The translations under genes and the position numbers were made by a program. A stretch of DNA of 64,000 nt. Source: Ruegeria arenilitoris (GTDB lineage Bacteria; Pseudomonadota; Alphaproteobacteria; Rhodobacterales; Rhodobacteraceae). The stretch lies in NCBI RefSeq assembly GCF_042675705.1, contig NZ_JBHTJJ010000001.1; one strand, given 5' to 3'. Below the pieces are notes generated by a model. The model did not search any database and had not been told where the DNA came from. It was given only the letters and a program-made list of their open reading frames with translations. Below, piece by piece: positions 45,366 through 53,363 of this stretch (positions are counted from its first letter, which is position 1; the number at the start of each line of letters is the position of its first letter).

Positions 45366-46352
45366 TTACAACATCGCGGGAACGACCTGATCAGGCGGCC
45401 GGTGCCCGTCTTCAAACGTCTTGATATTGATGATGACCTTTTCGCCCATCTCGATGCGCCCCTCAAGCGTCGCTGACCCCATATGCGGCAGCAGCACGAC
45501 ATTCGGCAGCTGCCGAAGTCGAGGATTCACGTCGGTTCCGTGCTCGTAGACGTCCAGCCCGGCCCCGGCGATCTCGCCCGCCCGGATCATCCGGGTCAAC
45601 GCGTTTTCGTCCAACACCTCGCCCCGCGACGTGTTCACGATGACCGCCGTCGGCTTCATCAGCTTCAGGCGCCGCGCGTTCATCAGATGAAATGACGACG
45701 GCGTTGACGGGCAGTTGATCGAGATCACGTCCATACGCGCCACCATCTGATCGAGGCTTTCCCAATAGGTCGCCTCAAGATCCTGTTCTATTTCGGGACG
45801 CAACCGGCGACGATTGTGGTAGTGGACCTGCATTCCGAAGGCACGAGCACGGCGCGCGACGGCCTGTCCGATCCGCCCCATACCCAGAATGCCCAGACGC
45901 CGGCCTCCTATCCGCCCGCCAAGGAAAGCCGTCGGCGCCCAGCCGCTCCAGTCCCCCTTTTGCATAACCGACAGACCCTCGGGAATCCGACGGGTTACGG
46001 CAAGGATCAACGCCATCGTCATGTCGGCGGTATCGTCGGTCAGAACACCCGGCGTGTTCGAGACGAGGATGCCGCGCTGACGCGCCGTCGCGACATCGAT
46101 ATGGTCGACACCGGCACCATAATTCGCAATCAGCCTCAGCTGCTCTCCGGCCTGGCCCAAAACACCCGCGTCGATCGTGTCCGTGATCGTCGGAACCAGC
46201 ACATCGGCCTGTTTGACCGCCTCGACCAACTCGTCGCGCGTCATCGGTGTGTCGGTGTCCCGCAAACGGACGTCGAACAACTCGCTCAGACGTGTCTCGA
46301 CCACTTCGGGCAACCGTCGCGTTACAACAACACTCAGACGTTCTCTTGGCAC
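45366..46352 (-). CDS. D-isomer specific 2-hydroxyacid dehydrogenase (glyoxylate/glycerate type)
   Basis: A 328-residue NAD(P)-dependent dehydrogenase. The Rossmann motif is LGILGMGRIGQAVARRARAF; the catalytic Arg, Glu and His are in NTSRGEVLDENAL, GLDVYEHGTDVNP and LLPHMGSATLEGR. I set the start at a GTG (46352) because AGGAGG (46359-46364) is six bases before it and this gives the family N-terminus (RERLSVVVTRRLP); the longer open frame to 46421 has no support. It resembles glyoxylate/hydroxypyruvate reductase and is a second such enzyme besides that at 4330. Confidence 0.86.
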   Translation of the reverse strand: MPRERLSVVVTRRLPEVVETRLSELFDVRLRDTDTPMTRDELVEAVKQADVLVPTITDTIDAGVLGQAGEQLRLIANYGAGVDHIDVATARQRGILVSNTPGVLTDDTADMTMALILAVTRRIPEGLSVMQKGDWSGWAPTAFLGGRIGGRRLGILGMGRIGQAVARRARAFGMQVHYHNRRRLRPEIEQDLEATYWESLDQMVARMDVISINCPSTPSSFHLMNARRLKLMKPTAVIVNTSRGEVLDENALTRMIRAGEIAGAGLDVYEHGTDVNPRLRQLPNVVLLPHMGSATLEGRIEMGEKVIINIKTFEDGHRPPDQVVPAML

Positions 46353-46489
46353 TTCAGCCCTCCTACCGCTTTGCATTCCGATGCGCGTCATGGCATCGTG
46401 GCGCAGGATCAGCCGGGGCACAAGAACCCCATGGGCATAGCCCCAACCTTTTTTGAAACACGGCAGACAGGCAAATCAGCGGGCAGGCA

Positions 46490-47008
46490 GTGAGTGCTTT
46501 CTTGAGGGCGAAACGCCCAGTTCTGGCATTTCTAACAACGCTTCTGTTCCTGACAGGCGCAATCGCGCACGCTCAGGAAAAACGCGGGCAGGTGACGAAC
46601 CTGCCTTTGCCGCGCTACGTGTCGATGAAGGCGGCCGAGGCGAACGTACGCCGCGGCCCTTCGCTGACTCATCGTGTTGACTGGGTGTTCAAGCGCCGTG
46701 GCATGCCACTTCAGGTGACGGCCGAATACGGCAACTGGCGCAAGGTTCAGGATCGCGACGGGGCCGGCGGATGGGTCCACTACGCTTTGTTGTCAGGTGT
46801 CCGCACGGTTCTGATTGAGTCGGACATGCTGCCGGTCTATGCCAGCCCCGACCCCAAATCCCCGGTCAACGCTCATTTCGAAACAGGCGTCGTGGCCCGC
46901 TTGGGCACCTGCACGGTGGATTGGTGCCGCATTTCGGCCGGTGGCTATCGCGGCTGGACCCTCAAAAGCAATCTTTGGGGCGTGGAGCCCGACGAAATCC
47001 GAGAATGA
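46490..47008 (+). CDS. SH3-domain exported protein
   Basis: A 172-residue secreted protein: a signal peptide (LAFLTTLLFLTGAIAHAQ) and two bacterial SH3-like modules (ANVRRGPSLTHRVDWVFKRR, and the later segment around YASPDPKSPVNAHFETGVVA), each with the W-x-KV pattern (NWRKVQDRDGAGGWVHYALL). Such proteins bind cell wall or act as periplasmic adaptors. GTG start. Convergent with the dehalogenase-like gene 9 bases away. Confidence 0.8.
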   Translation: MSAFLRAKRPVLAFLTTLLFLTGAIAHAQEKRGQVTNLPLPRYVSMKAAEANVRRGPSLTHRVDWVFKRRGMPLQVTAEYGNWRKVQDRDGAGGWVHYALLSGVRTVLIESDMLPVYASPDPKSPVNAHFETGVVARLGTCTVDWCRISAGGYRGWTLKSNLWGVEPDEIRE

Positions 47009-47017
47009 GACCGCTGC

Positions 47018-47926
47018 TCAGGCCGTCTCGCGGATGAAGGCCAGAACCGTTTCCGCAAGTTCCAGGGGCACGTCCTCCTGAAGGAAGTGACCGGCTTTCG
47101 GCAGCACAACATGGTTCTGTCCCGCCGCACCGGGACAAAGTTTCTGAAAAACCCCATCCACCCCGGCCATAATCCTGTCCTCAGCACCAAAAGCCGTCAG
47201 GACAGGGGTTTGCAGACCGCGGATAACGTTCCAAGCCTGTCGGTTCGGTTCAGACTCGGGGTCGTCGGGGCGGTCAGGCACCAGCATCGGAAATTGTCGC
47301 GCCCCCGCCTTGTAACGATCGTCAGGGAACGGCGCGTCATAGGCGTCGACCTCGTCCTCGGTCAGCTTTGAAACCGTTCCGCCGTAGACGATGCGGCCGG
47401 CGCGGAAATCCGGCACCTCCTGGCTGAACTGTCGCCAGGCGGCAAACGCCTCGCCCAAGGGCTGGTCCCCGGTTGGTAAGGCCGTGTTGGCGACAATGAC
47501 CCGGGCGAACCTGTCCGGCATCTCGGCCCATAGGCGCAACCCGATCAATCCGCCCCAGTCCTGACAGACCAGGGTGATGTCCCGCAGATCGAGTTGACGC
47601 AGAACCTCACCCATCCAGAAGACATGCCGCGCATAGGTATAGTCGTCGCGGTCGACGGGTTTGTCGGATCTGCCGAAACCCACAAGGTCTGGAGCGATGA
47701 CCCGGTGGCCTGCGGCGACGACTGGCGGGATCATGTGACGGTACAGATAAGACCAACTGGGTTCGCCGTGCATCATCAGTACTGGAGCTGCCGCGCGCGG
47801 CCCCTCGTCCAGATAGTGGACCCGCAACGCGCCGCCTTCAGTATCATCCACCTCAAGGTAGTTGGGTGCGAAATCATAGTCGGGCAGATTTTGGAACCGT
47901 TCGTCCGGTGTGCGCAACGCCTTCAT
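47018..47926 (-). CDS. Haloalkane dehalogenase-like alpha/beta hydrolase
   Basis: A 302-residue alpha/beta hydrolase of the HLD-I group. The oxyanion motif MMHGEPSWSYLYRHM, the nucleophile Asp with adjacent halide-binding Trp in LVCQDWGGLIG, the acid in AFGAEDRIM and the histidine in KAGHFLQEDVP are all present, so dehalogenation of haloalkanes to alcohols is likely. The start at 47926 has a GGGAGA site and gives the typical LRTPDERFQNLPDYDFAPNY N-terminus. Substrate range is unknown. Confidence 0.88.
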   Translation of the reverse strand: MKALRTPDERFQNLPDYDFAPNYLEVDDTEGGALRVHYLDEGPRAAAPVLMMHGEPSWSYLYRHMIPPVVAAGHRVIAPDLVGFGRSDKPVDRDDYTYARHVFWMGEVLRQLDLRDITLVCQDWGGLIGLRLWAEMPDRFARVIVANTALPTGDQPLGEAFAAWRQFSQEVPDFRAGRIVYGGTVSKLTEDEVDAYDAPFPDDRYKAGARQFPMLVPDRPDDPESEPNRQAWNVIRGLQTPVLTAFGAEDRIMAGVDGVFQKLCPGAAGQNHVVLPKAGHFLQEDVPLELAETVLAFIRETA

Positions 47927-48015
47927 ACTCTGATCTCCCATGGTTTTTTGGCAGGCTAGCATTCCTGGCCCGCGACGATAGGGTGAACGTCACGACGCGA
48001 CAAACCGGAGCCGCC

Positions 48016-49005
48016 ATGAAAGCCGTCACCTATCAGACATTTGGACCCGCCGCTGATGTTCTGTCCATTCAAGAACTGCCGGACACACCCCCGGGCCCGG
48101 GCGGAGTGACAGTTGCGCTGGCCTATTCGGGAGTGAACCCTTCGGATGTGAAGGCTCGTGCGGGCGCACGGCCCGGGATCACCAAGCCACCTTTCCCGGT
48201 GATTGTACCGCACAGCGACGGCTCAGGTGTCATCTCGGCTGTCGGGCCGGGCGTTCCGGGCTCGCGGGTGGGTCAAAGGGTCTGGATCTGGAACGGCCAA
48301 TGGGGTCGTGCGTTTGGGACGGCCGCAACCCAAATCACCCTGCCCTCGGAACAGGCTGTTCACCTGCCCGACACGGTCGCGCTGCAAACCGGTGCCGTTC
48401 TTGGGATTCCCGGCCTGACCGCCAGCCACACCGTGTTTTCCGGTGGCCCGGTATCGGGTAAAACCCTGCTGGTTCACGGCGGTGCAGGGACGGTCGGATT
48501 CCTTGCCGTCCAGTTGGCCAAATGGGGCGGAGCAAAGGTGCTGGCCACAGCCAGTCCACGCAACTTCGAACGTGTGAAAAAGGCTGGAGCCGATGCGGTA
48601 CTGGATTACACGGCGCCTGATTTGCCGGCACAGATCCTAGACGCCAATCAAGGGCGTCCGGTCGGTCGCATCGTCGATGTGGAGTTTGGCCAAAACGTCG
48701 AAACCAATGTTGCAGTTATCGCCGAAAGCGGCAGAATCAATGCGTATGGCTCGGCCCAGAATATGACGCCGACGCTTCCATTTTATCCGCTCATGTTCAA
48801 ATCGGTGACGTTGGAAATGGTCTTGGTGTATCTGCTGCCGGCCGATCTGCGCAACCAGGCCATTGCGAACCTCCACCACGCGCTGGCCGACGGCGCGCTG
48901 AACTGCCCGATCCAAAAGGTCTATTCGATGGAAGAATGCTCCGCCGCACACCGTGCGGTCGAGGCCGGAAACCGAACCGGAGCAGTGCTGTTGGAGACCA
49001 AATAG
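48016..49005 (+). CDS. Quinone oxidoreductase-like zinc-independent alcohol dehydrogenase
   Basis: A 329-residue MDR-superfamily protein resembling NADPH:quinone reductase. The GroES-like N-domain (SGVNPSDVKARAGARPG, PHSDGSGVISAVGPGVPGSR) lacks the zinc ligands, and the cofactor site is LLVHGGAGTVGFLAVQLAK. Start at 48016 gives the classical MKAVTYQTFGPAADVL. It diverges from the dehalogenase-like gene and ends before a rho-independent terminator. Confidence 0.87.
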   Translation: MKAVTYQTFGPAADVLSIQELPDTPPGPGGVTVALAYSGVNPSDVKARAGARPGITKPPFPVIVPHSDGSGVISAVGPGVPGSRVGQRVWIWNGQWGRAFGTAATQITLPSEQAVHLPDTVALQTGAVLGIPGLTASHTVFSGGPVSGKTLLVHGGAGTVGFLAVQLAKWGGAKVLATASPRNFERVKKAGADAVLDYTAPDLPAQILDANQGRPVGRIVDVEFGQNVETNVAVIAESGRINAYGSAQNMTPTLPFYPLMFKSVTLEMVLVYLLPADLRNQAIANLHHALADGALNCPIQKVYSMEECSAAHRAVEAGNRTGAVLLETK

Positions 49006-49009
49006 ATCG

Positions 49010-49043
49010 CCCGCAAAAAAATTTTCGCGGGTCTCGATTTTTT
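49010..49043 (+). terminator. Terminator after the quinone oxidoreductase gene
   Basis: CCCGC with an A-run (49010-49021) pairs with a T-run and GCGGG (49022-49031), followed shortly by TTTTTT at 49038-49043. The stem is A/T-padded but the arrangement is that of an intrinsic terminator. Confidence 0.6.
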
Positions 49044-49055
49044 GCGGGAAAGCAC

Positions 49056-49084
49056 TTGAACACCGTCACCAACAATCGTAGATA
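49056..49084 (+). promoter_or_regulatory. Promoter of tRNA-Gln
   Basis: TTGAAC (49056-49061) and TAGATA (49079-49084) are separated by exactly 17 bases and lie 12 bases before the tRNA start, a good sigma-70-type match. Confidence 0.65.
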
Positions 49085-49096
49085 GCCGCTCACCGT

Positions 49097-49171
49097 TGGG
49101 GTGTAGCCAAGTGGTAAGGCAGCGGTTTTTGGTACCGTGTATCGTAGGTTCGAATCCTACCACCCCAGCCA
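49097..49171 (+). tRNA. tRNA-Gln (UUG anticodon)
   Basis: The cloverleaf is complete: acceptor TGGGGTG with CACCCCA, D arm GCCAAGTGGTAAGGC, anticodon stem GCGGT/ACCGT with loop TTTTGGT (anticodon TTG), T arm ending in GGTTCGAATCC, discriminator G and encoded CCA. It marks the last chromosomal gene before the integrated element. Confidence 0.95.
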
Positions 49172-49441
49172 CTAAATCTCTGAAAATCGTTGGATCAAGA
49201 GATTGGGCACTATTCATTTCGAACAGTGTGCCACAGTAATTGGGATCTGTACGGCAAAGCGCAAATCGACCTGCGCAAAAATTCCAAACGTTGAAGAGCC
49301 ACCTATTTTGGCTCCAAATACTGCATGTTGATCTGGGGTTCGGCGAGCGTTGTTCGCTGCGCAAGTCGCGAATCGACCGCTTTCGGCTCGACATCAATCC
49401 ATCTAGAGTTTTGAATATACAAGAGGTTTCAAAGAATTGAT
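49172..49441. other. Gap between tRNA-Gln and the element's left end
   Basis: No gene is supported in these 270 bases. A weak hairpin (GAGCC 49296-49300 with GGCTC 49310-49314) has no T-run. This is chromosomal sequence that would have followed tRNA-Phe's 3' end before integration. Confidence 0.5.
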
Positions 49442-49466
49442 GTGGTGCCCGGTGGCGGAATCGAAC
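49442..49466. repeat. Left attachment site (displaced tRNA-Phe 3' end)
   Basis: The sequence GTGGTGCCCGG, one variant base, then GGCGGAATCGAAC equals positions 63570-63594. It is the CCA end, acceptor 3' strand and T arm of tRNA-Phe on the minus strand. The mismatch (49453 against 63581) is at tRNA position 66, where the copy in the intact tRNA restores the pair with G7. Confidence 0.85.
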
Positions 49467-49562
49467 GTGAACAAAACGGGAAATTTCCCCTCTGATGAAT
49501 CATTTAATATCAATGGCTTAACCAAAATCTGATCGAGACCCCACTTGCCTACCAGTCGAAAA

Positions 49563-49584
49563 ATGGTCCATAAATTGGTCCATG
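49563..49584. repeat. Paired integrase-site repeats, left end
   Basis: ATGGTCCATA (49563-49572) and TTGGTCCATG (49575-49584, overlapping the integrase start codon) are two copies of a 10-base motif that recurs inside the right end at 63494 and 63529. Such mirrored positions are expected of integrase arm sites or of an integrase-gene operator. Confidence 0.5.
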
Positions 49585-50919
49585 AAAAAGTACCTTTTGA
49601 CGGATGCAGAACTTCGCAGCATGACGCCAGACACCTACCACGACGGCGGTGGGCTGTACTGTGTGATTAGCTCGAAGACATCTGCGTCGTGGCACCTGCG
49701 ATACACCGTGAAACGCCGCCCGGACCTCGGGCGTCCAAAAATGGGGCTGGGGCCGTATCCAACAGTTTCGTTGGCTAGGGCAAGAGAACTGGCGGACCAG
49801 TACCGAGCGATTGCCGCGGAAGGCATTGATCCGCAGGAGCATCGCCGTCAGGCGACGCGCCGAGGCATGACAGTGGAGCAGGCGATCACCGAACTATTCG
49901 AGAAGAAGAAGCATGCGCTCAAAGGCGACGGGAAGGCGGGGCGATGGATGTCGCCGGTCGCCAATCACATCATTCCTGCGATTGGTAACGTCGGTGTCGC
50001 GGACCTGACCACGAATATGATCGTGGAGAAGCTGGGCAAGGTCTACGTTGAGCAGCCGCAAACTGGTGACAAAGTTTTCGCCCGCTTGAAGCAGGCCCTT
50101 CAATACGCATCTGCGGAAGACGAGCGCGTCAATACGAGCATAATCGAGGACGCGAAGACCTTGCTGCCCCGAAAAAAGACGATCAAGAAGAAGCGTGACG
50201 ACGGACACCATCCAGCACTCGACTGGAAGGACGTTCCAAAGCTGTGGCACTCGCTCGATAGAAGCGTGGTCGACAGCGCCCTCGCCTTCTACCTATTGAC
50301 CCTTCCACGCGTCGCCAACGTCGCGCACATGACATGGGCAGACGTCGACTTGAACGAAGGTGTGTGGAACATACCACCGGAGGACATCAAAACCGGCGTG
50401 CCGTTCGCTGCGCCGCTGACGCGGCCAGCACTGGGCATCCTGCGGCGGGCGCGCCGGTTCGCACTGAAAGACAGTGGCGATCTCGTGTTCCCGAACCCCA
50501 AAGGCAGGAAGACCCGCGTCTTCCACATCAATTTCCTGAACAACCGCCTGAAACGAGACAAGTGGCTCTCCACCACGCCGGGAAGGCTTGCGGTGGCGCA
50601 TGGTCTGCGGGCGACCTTCTCAACCTACATGGTGGGCGAGAGGGACAAAGATGCACGGCACGTTGAGATGTCGATCCAACACGAAGTTATGACCAAGCAG
50701 GAGCGGGCTTATAACAGGGCCGGCCTGTTGCGACAGCGGCGGATTATCCTCGACGAGTGGGCAGAGTACGTTCTGAGCGGGCAAGAAGCCAAGCGGGCGC
50801 GTGAGCGCCGCAAACGGCTGCGAGAAGAAACGGTCCTCCCCGATGGTGAGATACTCGCAGATGCGGACGCACGTGTTCGGGCAGACGACAAGGATGATTG
50901 GCTTGACGGTGGTATCTGA
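49582..50919 (+). CDS. Tyrosine recombinase/integrase
   Basis: A 445-residue phage-type integrase. The N-terminal DUF4102-like arm-binding part (YHDGGGLYCVISSKTSASWH, then GPYPTVSLARARELADQYRA) precedes a SAM-like core-binding domain and the catalytic domain: first Arg in LLTLPRVANVAHMTW, the HGLRATFSTY box, a later His in SIQHEVMTK, and the nucleophile Tyr in QERAYNRAGLLRQRR. It should insert and excise the element at tRNA-Phe. Interestingly it lies beside the displaced att copy, not beside the intact tRNA. The start overlaps a repeat of its own putative binding motif. Confidence 0.92.
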   Translation: MKKYLLTDAELRSMTPDTYHDGGGLYCVISSKTSASWHLRYTVKRRPDLGRPKMGLGPYPTVSLARARELADQYRAIAAEGIDPQEHRRQATRRGMTVEQAITELFEKKKHALKGDGKAGRWMSPVANHIIPAIGNVGVADLTTNMIVEKLGKVYVEQPQTGDKVFARLKQALQYASAEDERVNTSIIEDAKTLLPRKKTIKKKRDDGHHPALDWKDVPKLWHSLDRSVVDSALAFYLLTLPRVANVAHMTWADVDLNEGVWNIPPEDIKTGVPFAAPLTRPALGILRRARRFALKDSGDLVFPNPKGRKTRVFHINFLNNRLKRDKWLSTTPGRLAVAHGLRATFSTYMVGERDKDARHVEMSIQHEVMTKQERAYNRAGLLRQRRIILDEWAEYVLSGQEAKRARERRKRLREETVLPDGEILADADARVRADDKDDWLDGGI

Positions 50920-50961
50920 GTGCCCCTATCGGTTATACAGCACCCTCGAAAGGTTCCGTAA

Positions 50962-51303
50962 TTGTCCGACTATGTCCCTACCTCTGTGTCCATTCCGCGC
51001 GATCTCGCCGACGAGCTTGCTGAGATTGCCGAGAAGATCGACGAGCCTCTGGCCGTGATCTACCGTCAGATCGTGCGCGTGGGGATCGCGCGGGGGTGGG
51101 ACGCGAAGAGGCTCGGCCTCGACAACAGCCGCGAAAGCGGCGAGCGCAGGATCGTCAGGGTGGCGCTGTCGGAGGGCATGAAGGGCGAGGCGGACGCCCT
51201 CGCAGAGGACCATGCATTCGGACGGTGGTTCAAGGAGGTCGCCAAACAGGTCGTTGCTTTGCACCACTGGGGTGATCGCGGCGTTTGGAGCCTCCTGCAA
51301 TAG
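50962..51303 (+). CDS. Ribbon-helix-helix-like small protein
   Basis: A 113-residue protein starting with TTG after AAAGG. Residues ~6-45 (TSVSIPRDLADELAEIAEKI, then EPLAVIYRQIVRVGIARGW) have the strand-helix-helix pattern of Arc/MetJ/CopG DNA-binding domains. The rest contains a basic stretch (RRIVRVALSEGMKGEADALA) and a tryptophan-rich end. It sits just after the integrase on the same strand, so it may regulate integration or element genes; this is inference. No family name can be given. Confidence 0.55.
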   Translation: MSDYVPTSVSIPRDLADELAEIAEKIDEPLAVIYRQIVRVGIARGWDAKRLGLDNSRESGERRIVRVALSEGMKGEADALAEDHAFGRWFKEVAKQVVALHHWGDRGVWSLLQ

Positions 51304-51538
51304 CACGGGCTGCACATTTTACTTTTCGATTTTGAGCTGAATCTACAATTTCGATTTCGACCCGAAATTTTCATCGGCACGTCGGTTTCCGGAATAGGCG
51401 GTCGTTTCATGCACACATTCGGTGGTCTGGCGCGTGTTTGTAGCACCTGCGCGCCGTGGACAGCCGGGAGTATACCCCCCGGACTGGTTCCATTTGGGCA
51501 ACAATCTTGGGCGCGACTCTCGCCGCGCCCGGATCGTC
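51304..51538. other. Short gene-poor gap in the element
   Basis: No gene is supported. A hairpin GGGCGCG (51509-51515) with CGCGCCC (51524-51530) follows the end of the leftward small gene and could end its transcript, but no T-run is present. Confidence 0.4.
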
Positions 51539-51904
51539 CTAGCTGACGCGTTCGCCGACCATCGCCTCAGCCCTCGCCACGGCGGCACGCAGCGCGCCAA
51601 GCGCCTCGCTGATCTCGGGCGTGACGGTCTCGGGGCGGTATGCGCCAACGCTGGCAAGCGCAGCCTTGCGCCGCGCCCGGATCACTTCACCGGACCGCCC
51701 TTGCGCTATCAGGCGCGCGGTCTGGTCGTGCAGATCGTCGGCAAGGCGGCAAGCATCCGGGCAGGTGGCGCGCAACAGGGCGGCGCGTAGGGCGCGGCGT
51801 GCGCGGGCAAGGTCGCGCGGCAGGCGGATTGCGTGCGTCGCGGCGTGGCGTTCCAGCGCGTGGGCGCGGTCCAAGAGAGCGATGGCATTGGCGATTTTGG
51901 TCAT
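51539..51904 (-). CDS. Small basic hypothetical protein of the element
   Basis: A 121-residue alanine- and arginine-rich, mostly helical protein (MTKIANAIALLDRAHALERH, then DLARARRALRAALLRATC). The ATG at 51904 has a GGAG eight bases upstream. No known family is recognised. It is separated from the resolvase gene by the 52.1-52.3 kb repeat region and is transcribed in the same direction. Confidence 0.6.
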   Translation of the reverse strand: MTKIANAIALLDRAHALERHAATHAIRLPRDLARARRALRAALLRATCPDACRLADDLHDQTARLIAQGRSGEVIRARRKAALASVGAYRPETVTPEISEALGALRAAVARAEAMVGERVS

Positions 51905-52337
51905 GGTCAATACTCCGTTGTTGACGTTCTAAATTTATGCGATTCGCACATATAGATGGAGTCTTTATTGTGTTAAAACATGGCGTTAAAAGCTGATCTG
52001 TGCATGCAAATCACGGTTCTGTCATGATGCGTATTGCGGCTAACGCCGTTCTCTCGCCAGAAAAATGAACCAGATTCGCGCCAGCTCCGAAGGCACAGCT
52101 CGCTCGGCAAAACGCTCCGGGGTCAAAACGGGCGGGCGTCAGAATCAAAATGACAAATAGTAAAAACAGGCGCTCGTCAAAAATGGGCGTGCGCACGACA
52201 GGGAAGCAAATCGCTCCAGCGTCAAAACAGCTCAGAATCAAAATGGCAGAGAGTCAAAACAGGGACTCGTCAAAACAGCCAGTCAGGCCTGCTGACGCAG
52301 GCACGGGGCAAGTCGGCAGGTAGGGCGCGTCAGCGCC
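51905..52337. other. Gene-free stretch holding a repeat array
   Basis: These 433 bases carry no convincing gene. The right half contains about eight TCAAAAC-type repeats (52122-52278; see repeat entry) and two hairpins with TGAC/GTCA loops near 52287-52302 and 52324-52337. Confidence 0.5.
52122..52278 (+). repeat. Array of TCAAAAC-type repeats
   Basis: GTCAAAAC or near copies start at about 52122, 52144, 52160, 52176, 52221, 52238, 52253 and 52269. Intervals are mostly 15-17 bases. The wider phrase CAGAATCAAAATG occurs twice. The spacing is close to one and a half helical turns, as in protein-binding iterons. Confidence 0.5.
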
Positions 52338-52889
52338 TCATGCCGCTTGGCGTAGGACGCGATAGACGCTGTCTCGGCTGATCCCGAGTTTTTTCGCTGC
52401 CGCGGCCTTGCTGCCTGTCTCTTCGATGGCCTTTTCGACCTCTTCCTTCTTGATCTTGGGTGGACGACCCTTGAACGGTTCGATGCCCTGCTCACGCAGG
52501 CGAGCGACACCATCGTCGATCCTCTGTTTCCTGATCGCCAGCTCAAATTCGCTGACGACCCCGAGAATCTGGTAGGTCATTTTGCCCTCGGGCGTGGTCG
52601 TGTCGATTGCTTGGTCGAGCACCTTGAGGCCCACACCTTTTTCGTCGAGCTGTGCCACCAGATTCAGCAGGTCGCGCATCGAGCGAGCCATTCGGTCCAT
52701 TTTCGTGATGACAACCACATCGCCCTCCCGAACGTAGTCGAGCATGGCATTCAGTTGCTCCCGCGCGTCAGCGCGTGCACCACTCTTCTTCTCTTTGAAA
52801 ATCTTCTCGACGCCCGCGGCTTCGAGTTTGTCGATCTGGGTTTCGAGTGTCTGTCCCGACGTCGAGACGCGGGCGTATCCAATGAGCAT
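52338..52889 (-). CDS. Serine resolvase/invertase (Tn3-type)
   Basis: A 183-residue site-specific recombinase. MLIGYARVSTSGQTLETQID carries the nucleophilic serine; MDRMARSMRDLLNLVAQL, TPEGKMTYQILGVVSEFELA and the C-terminal helix-turn-helix (KKLGISRDSVYRVLRQAA) complete the resolvase fold. A strong AAAAGGAGG fixes the start. The res site upstream (see 52906-53020) shows this is a resolvase rather than an invertase. No transposase is present, so it may resolve dimers of a circular form of the element. Confidence 0.92.
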   Translation of the reverse strand: MLIGYARVSTSGQTLETQIDKLEAAGVEKIFKEKKSGARADAREQLNAMLDYVREGDVVVITKMDRMARSMRDLLNLVAQLDEKGVGLKVLDQAIDTTTPEGKMTYQILGVVSEFELAIRKQRIDDGVARLREQGIEPFKGRPPKIKKEEVEKAIEETGSKAAAAKKLGISRDSVYRVLRQAA

Positions 52890-52905
52890 GTCAAATCCTC
52901 CTTTT

Positions 52906-53020
52906 CTGTCCGATAAACTGTCTGAAAAATACCTAGTGTCAGAAAAGCGATTCTTCAAGTTTATCTTACACTCAGGGAGCGATTTTTCCGGGTGTCATGG
53001 AATCTATAGTATATCGGGCA
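52906..53020. promoter_or_regulatory. Resolvase res site with subsites I, II and III
   Basis: Subsite I is 28 bases (52993-53020), starting TGTC and ending in GGCA with a central TATA; its right half read in reverse is TGCCCGATATACTA. Subsite II is 34 bases (52936-52969), with TGTCAGAAAAGC left and TGTAAGATAAAC in reverse on the right. Subsite III is about 25 bases (52906-52930), starting TGTCCGATAAA. Lengths (28/34/25), the 5-base gap between II and III and the ~54-base centre distance between I and II match the gamma-delta/Tn3 res layout. Confidence 0.7.
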
Positions 53021-53053
53021 TGTCCGATCTGACAGGAATACTGCCCTTGTGCC

Positions 53054-53164
53054 CGAATCCACAGGGTCCCCGGAGGTCGATTCTGGTGCGTCCCCGACGT
53101 TCGATTGGGCAGGGTCCCGCCGCTGACGCGGCGATGGGGTGGGTTTCGAATCTGCAGGGTCCCC
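53054..53164 (+). repeat. Four copies of an 18-base CGAATC...GGGTCCC repeat
   Basis: Copies start at 53054, 53078, 53102 and 53147; the best conserved are CGAATCCACAGGGTCCCC and CGAATCTGCAGGGTCCCC. The first three are exactly 24 bases apart. They lie just outside the res site. Confidence 0.55.
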
Positions 53165-53309
53165 TGCGCGGGCCGTCGCCGAGTTATTGTTTCTGTGATC
53201 TGGGGAAGTGGATAAGGCCCGCGTTAGCGGGCCTGTGCACCTTGCATGTACCGCGATGTAGTGCGGTCCGTTATCTTGTGGGGTCGGTGTGTGTGTGTGT
53301 CACGACAAA

Positions 53310-53363
53310 GGTCAGCATATGTGACCTAATTATTTACATGCATGTAGTTGCGAATGATTCGCA
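53310..53363. repeat. Three successive palindromes
   Basis: GGTCA-N7-TGACC (53310-53326), TACATGCATGTA (53335-53346) and TGCGAAT-G-ATTCGCA (53349-53363). Each is a different sequence, so three different dimeric proteins or a structured site are possible. Confidence 0.6.

Noticed and set aside
49097..49171. tRNA-Gln as the integration site
   Set aside because: Nothing repeating its 3' end is seen at the right side, whereas tRNA-Phe's 3' end is duplicated at 49442 and 63570.
52338..53164. Tn3-family transposon
   Set aside because: Resolvase and res are present, but I see no transposase gene and no terminal inverted repeats around them.
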